Below are positions 37,374-43,690 of a DNA stretch of 43,690 bases, in pieces. A model generated the notes under the pieces. That model had not been told where the DNA came from. It worked only from the letters and a program-made list of their open reading frames with translations, and did not search any database. Made by a program: the position numbers and the translations under genes. The first letter of the stretch is position 1. Each line of letters begins with the position of its first letter. Source of the DNA: Corynebacterium sp. HMSC078H07 (GTDB lineage Bacteria > Actinomycetota > Actinomycetes > Mycobacteriales > Mycobacteriaceae); contig NZ_KV810497.1 in NCBI RefSeq assembly GCF_001812805.1, positions 803-44,492 on the forward strand. The letters are read 5' to 3'.

Positions 37374-38878
37374 TGACTTCCTTCCTCGACACCACCCCGC
37401 CACGCGCGCCTGAAGGCTACGGCAACCTGCGCGGTTCCAAGGCCTTTGTGCCGCTGGCACACGTGGGCCTCAACAACGCAACCCAGCGCCGCAACCTGCA
37501 CCACGCCACCACCTCCATTCGCAACAAGCGCCAGGGCGCTGTCGATGAAACACCGGACTGGGAGCAGCTGCGTGACGCTGGTTCCGCCCTCAAGGAGGAC
37601 GTCGGCGCCCGCATGAGCGAGCTCCTCCTCCAGTTTGAGGAGCAGGTGACCAAGCGCGGCGGCATCGTGCACTGGGCCCGTGACGCCAAGGAAGCCAACG
37701 AGATCATCGAGGGCCTCATTCGGGAGACCGGCGAGACCGACGTGGTCAAGGTCAAGTCCATGGCTACCCAGGAAATCGCGCTCAACGAGCATCTCGAAGA
37801 AGCCGGCATCCACGCTCGCGAAACCGACCTGGCTGAGCTCATTGTCCAGCTGGGCGAGGACAAGCCGTCCCACATTCTGGTCCCGGCCATCCACCGCAAC
37901 CGTGCGGAAATCCGTGACATCTTCGTCAACAAGATGCCGAATACCGATGACTCCCTCAAGGCCGAGCCGGCTGAGCTTGCCGAGGCATCCCGCCAATTCC
38001 TGCGCGAGCAATTCATGAAGGCCAAGGTCGCCATTTCCGGCGCTAACTTCGGTGTGGCCGAGACCGGCACCATCAACATTGTGGAGTCTGAGGGCAATGG
38101 CCGCATGTGCCTGACCCTGCCGGAGACCCTCATTACCGTCATGGGTATTGAGAAGCTCGTCCCGACCTTCCAGGATCTTGAAGTCTTCCTGCAGCTGCTG
38201 CCGCGCTCCTCCACCGCTGAGCGCATGAACCCGTACACCTCGATGTGGTCCGGCGTGACCGAAGGTGACGGCCCGCAGAACTTCCACCTGGTTCTCCTGG
38301 ACAACGGCCGCACAGCTGCCCTGTCTTCTCCGGTGGGCAGCCAAGCGCTCAAGTGCATCCGCTGCTCCGCGTGCCTCAACGTCTGCCCGGTGTACGAGCG
38401 CGCCGGTGGCCACGCCTACGGCTCCGTCTACCCGGGCCCGATTGGTATCTCCCTAACGCCGCAGTTGACGGGCATGAAGGACCACAATGATCCGTCGGCA
38501 AGCTTGCCCTATGCCTGCTCGCTGTGTGGCCGTTGCGACGAGGTCTGCCCGGTACGCATCCCGCTCTCCCAGGTCATTCTGGAGAACCGCCACCAGAAGG
38601 TCACCAACGCTACCCCGCCGATTGAGGAGAAGATCTTCAAGGTTCCTCAGCTGCTGTGGAGCAACCCGAAGGTATGGAACCAGGTCACCCACATGGTGGC
38701 CTTGGGCCGCGTCCTCGGTGGTTTCAATGGCGTCATCGACAAGCTGCCGTTGTTCATGTCCGGTTGGTCCGACGTACGCGATACCGCCGTTCCGCCGAAG
38801 AAGTCCTTCCGTCAGTGGTTCAACTCTGACGAAGCCCAAGAACTCCTCGCCCAAGCCAAGAAGGAGGGCATCAAGTGA
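37373..38878 (+). CDS. lutB: Lactate utilisation Fe-S protein LutB
   Basis: A 501-residue protein with an N-terminal LUD domain (about 70-310, including AKVAISGANFGVAETGTINIVE) and two 4Fe-4S motifs, C328, C331, C334, C338 and C382, C385, C388, C392, each ending in CP as in bacterial ferredoxins. It relays electrons within the LutABC complex. The C-terminal region (KSFRQWFNSDEAQELLAQ) is the usual LutB tail. The stop overlaps the lutC GTG start by four bases. Confidence 0.95.
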   Translation: MTSFLDTTPPRAPEGYGNLRGSKAFVPLAHVGLNNATQRRNLHHATTSIRNKRQGAVDETPDWEQLRDAGSALKEDVGARMSELLLQFEEQVTKRGGIVHWARDAKEANEIIEGLIRETGETDVVKVKSMATQEIALNEHLEEAGIHARETDLAELIVQLGEDKPSHILVPAIHRNRAEIRDIFVNKMPNTDDSLKAEPAELAEASRQFLREQFMKAKVAISGANFGVAETGTINIVESEGNGRMCLTLPETLITVMGIEKLVPTFQDLEVFLQLLPRSSTAERMNPYTSMWSGVTEGDGPQNFHLVLLDNGRTAALSSPVGSQALKCIRCSACLNVCPVYERAGGHAYGSVYPGPIGISLTPQLTGMKDHNDPSASLPYACSLCGRCDEVCPVRIPLSQVILENRHQKVTNATPPIEEKIFKVPQLLWSNPKVWNQVTHMVALGRVLGGFNGVIDKLPLFMSGWSDVRDTAVPPKKSFRQWFNSDEAQELLAQAKKEGIK

Positions 38879-39516
38879 CCATCAAGCACAGCGCCGCCAA
38901 GGAAGAGATTCTGAAGCGCATCTCCTCCGCCCAGAAACAGGCCGGATTGCCAGACCACGTCGAGGTTCCGCGTGAGTACCAGCATGAGGGCACGCTGAAC
39001 GCCGATGAGCTGCGCGACATGCTCGTCGACCGCCTCGAGGACTACAAGGCTGACGTCCACGTCACCGATGAGGCTGGGCTGAATTCCACCATCCTGGACA
39101 TCCTGAAGGACCGTGGCTGCTCCACCGTCACCTACGCACCCGGTATCGATACCGGCCTGCTCAACGGTTTCGAGGGCACCACTAACCCGGATGACAATGC
39201 TAAGGATCCGCGCGAGTTGAACGACGTTGACGCGGTGCTCACCGAGTCCCACGTCACCTCGGCACAGACCGGCACCATCGTCTTGGAGTCCAACGAGCTC
39301 TGTGGCCGCCGTGCCCTGACTCTGGTTCCGGACCGCCACATCTGCATCGTGCGCGCCGACCAGATCGTGTACGGCATCCCGGAGGTTGTCTCCCGCATGA
39401 ACCCGGAGCGCCCAGCCACCTGGATTTCCGGCCCGTCTGCGACGTCCGATATTGAGCTCACCCGTGTCGAGGGTGTCCACGGTCCGCGCGATCTCATTGT
39501 GGTGATTGTTAAGTAG
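38875..39516 (+). CDS. lutC: Lactate utilisation protein LutC
   Basis: A 213-residue LUD-domain protein, third member of the lactate oxidation complex. Conserved blocks are DAVLTESHVTSAQTGTIVLE, GRRALTLVPDRHICIV and the C-terminal ISGPSATSDIELTRVEGVHG that closes the family. The GTG start overlaps the lutB stop (GTGA), so the three lut genes are translated in step. Its sequence carries no cysteine cluster, as expected. Confidence 0.95.
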   Translation: MTIKHSAAKEEILKRISSAQKQAGLPDHVEVPREYQHEGTLNADELRDMLVDRLEDYKADVHVTDEAGLNSTILDILKDRGCSTVTYAPGIDTGLLNGFEGTTNPDDNAKDPRELNDVDAVLTESHVTSAQTGTIVLESNELCGRRALTLVPDRHICIVRADQIVYGIPEVVSRMNPERPATWISGPSATSDIELTRVEGVHGPRDLIVVIVK

Positions 39517-39562
39517 TGAGGTAAACGGGGGTAGCCACTCCCCCTCCTCCATGCTGACTTAG

Positions 39563-39592
39563 CTGTCACGCATCACCCATGGCGCATAGGAT
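39563..39592 (+). promoter_or_regulatory. Promoter of the first secreted hydrolase gene
   Basis: CTGTCA (39563-39568) and TAGGAT (39587-39592) are 18 bases apart. The -10 box sits in the sequence GGCGCATA, which is repeated at the -10 of the second copy at 41301-41308. Confidence 0.5.
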
Positions 39593-39631
39593 AAGGCGAG
39601 TACCTACTCACCATTTTAGGAGCCTTGTTCT

Positions 39632-41227
39632 ATGCGCCTTTCTCGCGTTCTGGGCTCGGTTCTAGGCCCGGTAGCTCTGGCTGCCGGCCTAGTTGCCGTA
39701 CCCGCCGTTGCCCACGCTGACCAGCCTGCCATCACATGGGGAGAGTGCCCAGAGGGGGTTGACCACGAGCGTGCCGAATGCGGTCATGTGACCGTACCGA
39801 CCTACTACGATGCCCCGGACAAGGGCACCATTGAGGTTGGTTTTATCCGCCTGAAGGCAACCGGTGAACGAAAAGGCAGCCTGTTCACCAACCCGGGTGG
39901 TCCGAACGGTGACGCTTATGGCTGGGTCAACAACGCCGCATGGCCGAAAGAAGTAGAGCAGGAGTTCGACATCATCGGCGTGCAGCCGCGAGGCCTGCGC
40001 GAGTCCGCACCCGTCAACTGCACGGCAAGCAACCCTGGTGATAGCCCAATCGTTGCGCTAACGCAGATCGGTGCCATTACCCGCCAAGACTGTGAAAAGA
40101 ACACCCCTGGCTACACCGATTCCATCACCACCGAAAACACCGCCCGTGACTGGGAAGTCGTGCGCCAGGCACTCGGCGAGGAGCGCATCAACATCGCTGG
40201 CCTGTCCTACGGCACCTTCCTGGGCTCGACCTACGCCACCTTGTTCCCGCAGCACACCGACAAGATGGTGCTCGATTCCGGTATGAATCCGAACATGGCC
40301 TGGAACGGAATCTTCGCCTCCCAGCAGGCGGGCTACGAAAACGCCCTGGAAGACTTCTTTACCTACATGGCTAAGAATGACGCCACCTACCACGCTGGTA
40401 AAACCCCGCTGAAGGCATACGAGCGCTGGTCCCAGGTAGTCGCTGCCGAGGCCGGCGTACGCCCCACCGTTCTCCCACCGGATGCACAGATTGGTGACCT
40501 CCCACCGGGCCTTGAGTTCGCTGGCCAGCCCGGCGCAAACATTATGACCGCGACCGGCCAGCTGCGCGTGCAGGCAGAGCACCTGGTGGGCAAGGCTCGC
40601 AACCCGCAGGCCCTTCAGGTGACCTCTCCTACGCTGAACACCACCCGTGAGCTGCTGCCCCGCCCAGAGGCATGGGAGACCCTGGCTAAGCACGTTGCAG
40701 GCATTGAGCCCATCAACTTCGAGGAAGCAGCTAAGGAAGGTCCGCAGGACCCGAAGCAGGCTCAGCAGGCGGTTTTGAATGCAACGAGCATGCAGAACAT
40801 CATCATGTGCAATGAGAACACTGCTCCGTCGGATCCGACCAAGATCCCGGCCTTCCTGTGGTCGAACTACTTCACCTTGGACCCGTTCACCCTGTTCAAC
40901 TCCCTGTATTCCTCCGGCTCTGGCTGTGGCGGCCGCGCCCCCATTACCAAGCCGGTAGCAGTCAACGGTGCAAACCTGCAGACCAAGCCACTGCAGATCC
41001 AGTCCACCGGTGACCCGCAGACGCCGTACGCTCACTTCCGTGGACTGTCGGACCCGATGCAGTCCCGCGTGGTTACCGTCCATGGTCCGGGCCACGGCCA
41101 CTTCGCTGTGGGCAACAAGGCTGTTGACAACATTGTGGTTAACTACCTGCGCACCGGCGAAGTCAACACCGCCGATGCCCCGGGCTTCTTCGACCAGCCT
41201 AAGGCCGAGCAGCCTCAGAACCAGTAG
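39632..41227 (+). CDS. Secreted tripeptidyl aminopeptidase-like alpha/beta hydrolase
   Basis: A 531-residue exported serine hydrolase of the SlpD/SlpE/TAP type, which removes tripeptides or short peptides from N-termini. A Sec signal peptide (MRLSRVLGSV ... PAVAHA) is likely cleaved after residue 29. The nucleophile is Ser192 in GLSYGT, the acid Asp461 in GDPQTP and the base His488 in GPGHGHF; the oxyanion region NPGGPNG is near 87-93. The C-terminal domain is the TAP-type cap. AGGAG precedes the ATG. A paralog with the same layout follows 118 bases downstream. Confidence 0.88.
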   Translation: MRLSRVLGSVLGPVALAAGLVAVPAVAHADQPAITWGECPEGVDHERAECGHVTVPTYYDAPDKGTIEVGFIRLKATGERKGSLFTNPGGPNGDAYGWVNNAAWPKEVEQEFDIIGVQPRGLRESAPVNCTASNPGDSPIVALTQIGAITRQDCEKNTPGYTDSITTENTARDWEVVRQALGEERINIAGLSYGTFLGSTYATLFPQHTDKMVLDSGMNPNMAWNGIFASQQAGYENALEDFFTYMAKNDATYHAGKTPLKAYERWSQVVAAEAGVRPTVLPPDAQIGDLPPGLEFAGQPGANIMTATGQLRVQAEHLVGKARNPQALQVTSPTLNTTRELLPRPEAWETLAKHVAGIEPINFEEAAKEGPQDPKQAQQAVLNATSMQNIIMCNENTAPSDPTKIPAFLWSNYFTLDPFTLFNSLYSSGSGCGGRAPITKPVAVNGANLQTKPLQIQSTGDPQTPYAHFRGLSDPMQSRVVTVHGPGHGHFAVGNKAVDNIVVNYLRTGEVNTADAPGFFDQPKAEQPQNQ

Positions 41228-41239
41228 GCCTTTCCACCA

Positions 41240-41269
41240 GCGTGTGAGGTTGCACATAGCCTCACACGC
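41240..41269 (+). terminator. Hairpin between the two hydrolase genes
   Basis: GCGTGTGAGG (41240-41249) and CCTCACACGC (41260-41269) form a perfect 10-bp stem with a 10-base loop, 12 bases after the first hydrolase stop. There is no T run, so efficiency as an intrinsic terminator is uncertain. Confidence 0.55.
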
Positions 41270-41306
41270 AGAGGTCGAAACTAAGAAAAGCACTGCTCAA
41301 GGCGCA

Positions 41307-41312
41307 TAAACT
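41307..41312 (+). promoter_or_regulatory. -10 box of the second hydrolase gene
   Basis: TAAACT (41307-41312) follows GGCGCA, as in the promoter of the first copy. The -35 is not clear. A ribosome-binding site AAGGAG precedes the ATG at 41346. Confidence 0.4.
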
Positions 41313-41345
41313 AGAACTGTAGCCAGACCGGCAAGGAGTTCTATT

Positions 41346-42972
41346 ATGCGCCTTTCTCACGTTTTCGGCTCAGCTCGCGCGGTGACAGCCACGCTTGCCG
41401 CCGCACTGCTCGCCTGTGTGGGGCTCATGGTCAGCTCACCAGCCATTGCCGCACCACCCACCGTTGCTGGCCCTTCACCAACCCCAGCGCCCGCAGGAAT
41501 CCCAGCCATCGATTGGGTACCATGCCCCGCAGACGTCGATGCACCTGGCGCCGAGTGCGGTCACATCACCGTGCCTACTTTCTACGATGCCCCCCGAGCG
41601 CGGCAGCATCCAGGTCGGATTCGTGCGCCGTCTTGCCACCGCGCAGTCCCGCGGCACGATATTCATCAACCCTGGTGGCCCCGGCGGTGATGCCCTGACA
41701 GCTGTCTCTAGTTTTCTCTGGCCCGAGGAACTCACCGCGCACTACGACATAGTGGGCGTCCAGCCCCGAGGCTTACGCTTTTCCACGCCTCTTGACTGTG
41801 ACAGCTCCGTTGTCGAAGACGCCGAGGGCACGGCTCAGTTCACGCGTTTTGGCCAGCTGATGCGCGATGCCTGCGAGCAGTCCTACCCTGGCTATGCCAA
41901 TTCCCTGACCACGGCAAACGTCGCCCGTGATTGGGAGCAAGTCCGCGCAGCCTTGGGCACGGAGACGATCATTGCCTCCGGCGTCTCCTACGGCACCGTG
42001 GTGGCCTCCACCTACGCTACGCTCTTTCCGGAGCACACCGACCGCGTCATCCTCGATTCTGGTTACACCCCGTCTGCCCCGTTGAACCGTCAGGCCGCTA
42101 GCCAGCAACGCGGCACCACCCAGGCTCTTGCTGACTTCTTCGGCTACATCGTAGCGAATGACGCCACCTACCACCTGGGCACAACTGCCCTGCAGGTCTA
42201 TGGTCGCTGGGCAGACAAGGTTGCCGCCGAATCCGGTGTGCGCCCCACTGCGCATCCACCCGCTGCTAGCACCGAAGACCTGCCTGCTCCCCTTGCCTTT
42301 ACCGGCCAGCGTGGTGCGGAGGTCATGGCCGCGACGAACCCACTTCGGGTCCAACTGGAGAACCTCTTCGACCAGCTCCGCAACCTCGGTGCCAGCCAAT
42401 CCGACTCCCCTACGCTGCACATCACCGCAGCAGTCTTGCCTTACCCCACGTCGTGGGAAAAAGCAGCCCGCCACATCGCCGGGATTGAGACGATAGACCT
42501 CGGTAATGCTCAGCCCACAGACTCCCTCCCCACGGACGCTTCCGCCCGCGCGCAAGGCTTTACCACCAACCTTGTGCTGTGCAATGAGACAGACTCGCCT
42601 CACGAATTCGGTTATGGCGCGGCGTTCCTATGGTCCGCATTCATCACCAAAGACCCGTTCACGGTGCAGAACAACCAGTTCCGTTCCGGACAGTTCTGCA
42701 GCGGGCGCGAACCTATAACGACGCCTGTGCTTCTCGACGGCTCCCGCCTAACCACCCCGCCCCTTCAGCTACAAGCCACCGGCGATCCCTTAACGCCGTA
42801 TAGCGATTTCCGTGGCATGGCGGATGCCATGCGCTCCCACGTCGTCACCGTGAATGGCCCTGGCCACGGCCAGTTCGCCACCGGCAACGGTGCCGTCGAT
42901 GACATCGTCATGGAGTACCTGCGCACCGGCCACATCAACACCACCGACGCCCCCGGCTACTTCGAGCAGTAA
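41346..42972 (+). pseudogene. Frameshifted second secreted TAP-like hydrolase
   Basis: A paralog of the gene before it, broken by one extra base. The first frame (41346-41690) encodes a signal peptide (to about PAIAA) and the region up to FYDAP; the second frame continues from ERGSIQVGF to the stop at 42972. The break is in a run of six C (41590-41595); with five C the reading would be DAPERGSIQVGF, matching DAPDKGTIEVGF of the paralog. All catalytic motifs lie after the break (GVSYGT, GDPLTPY, GPGHGQF). It could be a true inactivation, a switchable homopolymer or a sequencing error. Restored length would be 541 residues. Confidence 0.85.
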
Positions 42973-43058
42973 GCACTTCACCACATCACCACACCAGCCG
43001 CACCCTTCAAGGGACACTTACTGCGCGAGCCAATTTCTAGGCGCTCGCCCCTATGCGC

Positions 43059-43064
43059 TAGAAT
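43059..43064 (+). promoter_or_regulatory. -10 box of tRNA-Arg
   Basis: TAGAAT at 43059-43064 lies 27 bases before the mature 5' end of the tRNA. The inferred start falls at about 43071, inside the hairpin that abuts the tRNA. Confidence 0.45.
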
Positions 43065-43090
43065 CGCATCGTTGGCATTTCGCCAGCGAT

Positions 43091-43164
43091 GCCCTTGTAG
43101 CTCAGCGGATTAGAGCATCGGTTTCCGGTACCGAAGGTCGCAGGTTCGATCCCTGTCAGGGGCA
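43091..43164 (+). tRNA. tRNA-Arg (anticodon CCG)
   Basis: A 74-base cloverleaf. The acceptor stem pairs GCCCTTG with CAGGGGC (one G-T), the D arm has TAGCTCAGCGGATTAGAGC, the anticodon stem TCGGT/ACCGA carries a seven-base loop TTCCGGT with anticodon CCG, and the T arm has GGTTCGATCC. CCA is not encoded after the discriminator A at 43164. Confidence 0.93.
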
Positions 43165-43173
43165 CTGCCAGGG

Positions 43174-43191
43174 GCACTCTGCCAGGAGTGC
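43174..43191 (+). terminator. Short hairpin after tRNA-Arg
   Basis: GCACTC and GAGTGC flank six bases (43174-43191), followed by ATTGTCATGCTTTT. It may end the tRNA transcript or act as a 3' processing signal. Confidence 0.4.
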
Positions 43192-43256
43192 ATTGTCATG
43201 CTTTTATCGCATAAAACCAGTGCCTCCCATATTCGTCACACCCCTCGCACTACATC

Positions 43257-43374
43257 AGGATGGTTCCAGTCATAAGGCACTACTCACAAGGTTCCCTTGA
43301 GGGCAAACGAACCTTCCTCCCCTCCTCATATGGTTCGTTTGGGTCCAAACAAACCTTTTGAGGAGAACCATCCT
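43257..43374. repeat. Three-tier nested inverted repeat
   Basis: Three pairs of arms are nested in 118 bases: outer AGGATGGTTC (43257-43266) with GAACCATCCT (43365-43374), perfect; middle CTCACAAGGTT (43283-43293) with AACCTTTTGAG (43352-43362), 10 of 11; inner CAAACGAACC (43304-43313) with GGTTCGTTTG (43332-43341), perfect. It lies between the tRNA and a convergent gene. It may be a compound bidirectional terminator, a structured RNA or a small palindromic mobile element; no open frame is present. Confidence 0.6.
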
Positions 43375-43392
43375 CGCTAACGCCCTTTTCGC

Positions 43393-43690
43393 CTAAGCCG
43401 CACGCGCAAGGCGCACCTGAATGTCCGCAACAACTACCTCTGGGTTCTTGGCCGAGGCGATAAAAGAGGAGGCTCCTTGCTCGATACGCACGGTGGGCCC
43501 GGAAACGATATAGGCCGATGAACCATCGACCACGCGTGGCCCCGCGCCTTCTATCAGTCCTGTCTCCGGACCGACGCTGACACCGGTGATGTCCTTGAGG
43601 GAAATCGTCTTTGAAAACAAGCCCAAGACGGAAGCCGTCACGCCGTCGTCGCTCACGATGATCTTCACCCGCATCACAATGCAGGCCAAC
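43393..43690 (-). CDS. C-terminal part of an unrecognised protein (partial)
   Basis: An open frame enters from the right edge and stops at 43393, leaving about 99 residues. It reads as alternating short beta strands (VKIIVSDDGVTASVLGLFSKTISLKDITGVSVGP, then RVVDGSSAYIVSGPTVRIEQG), resembling the PH-like domain found at the C-terminus of some actinobacterial membrane proteins. An internal ATG (RVKIIV) near 43672 could start a small protein, but no ribosome-binding site is seen, so a larger gene extending beyond the window is more likely. Function unknown. Confidence 0.6.
   Translation of the reverse strand, partial: LACIVMRVKIIVSDDGVTASVLGLFSKTISLKDITGVSVGPETGLIEGAGPRVVDGSSAYIVSGPTVRIEQGASSFIASAKNPEVVVADIQVRLARAA

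Noticed and set aside
37370..38413. Long minus-strand open frames opposite lutB
   Set aside because: Shadow frames of a highly biased gene with two verified Fe-S motifs on the other strand.
42973..43058. Possible small gene between the second hydrolase and the tRNA
   Set aside because: Open frames here are extensions of hydrolase shadow frames without start signals; only the tRNA promoter is supported.

Overview
The window is chromosomal DNA of a Corynebacterium. The evidence is the actinobacterial gene order prfA-prmC-threonylcarbamoyl-AMP synthase-wecA-atp operon on one side of rho and thrB-hom-lysA-argS on the other, a nucS gene, GC-rich codon use, extended TANNNT -10 boxes and several apparently leaderless genes. 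Species is not determinable from the sequence alone; the presence of a copper nitrite reductase between rho and thrB, where C. glutamicum carries the narKGHJI nitrate reductase genes, is the most distinctive trait.

Layout. 1-143 is the tail of an unrecognised gene. 325-3038 (minus) holds a YbbN-type thioredoxin/TPR protein, a thiamine-binding MTH1187-family protein, a small zinc-ribbon protein, nucS and a DUF2550 membrane protein. 3232-10402 (minus) is the complete F1Fo ATP synthase operon atpBEFHAGDC, closed by a hairpin terminator and separated by another terminator from the upstream minus-strand genes for an AtpI-like protein, WecA, threonylcarbamoyl-AMP synthase, PrmC, RF1 and Rho (10861-17156).

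17564-28940 is an accessory block: an acyl-CoA ligase, moaA, moeA, moaC and mobA (plus), then on the minus strand a polytopic membrane protein overlapping a three-cupredoxin nitrite reductase, and divergently (plus) a DUF2249 protein, modA, a fused modBC molybdate transporter and an ArnR-like three-cysteine regulator. Together these import molybdate, make molybdenum cofactor in its guanylated form and reduce nitrite, under a regulator of the type known to control nitrate respiration. 28942-34341 (minus) returns to housekeeping: thrB, hom, lysA, argS.

34597-39516 (plus) is a lactate utilisation locus: lactate permease followed by lutABC, with a leader hairpin that hides a Shine-Dalgarno sequence in front of the permease and two inverted repeats around the lutA promoter. 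39632-42972 carries a tandem pair of secreted tripeptidyl-aminopeptidase-like hydrolases; the second copy is frameshifted in a run of six C. The end holds a tRNA-Arg(CCG) with a perfect hairpin abutting its 5' end, a 118-bp three-tier inverted repeat of unknown nature, and the C-terminal part of an unknown gene on the minus strand.
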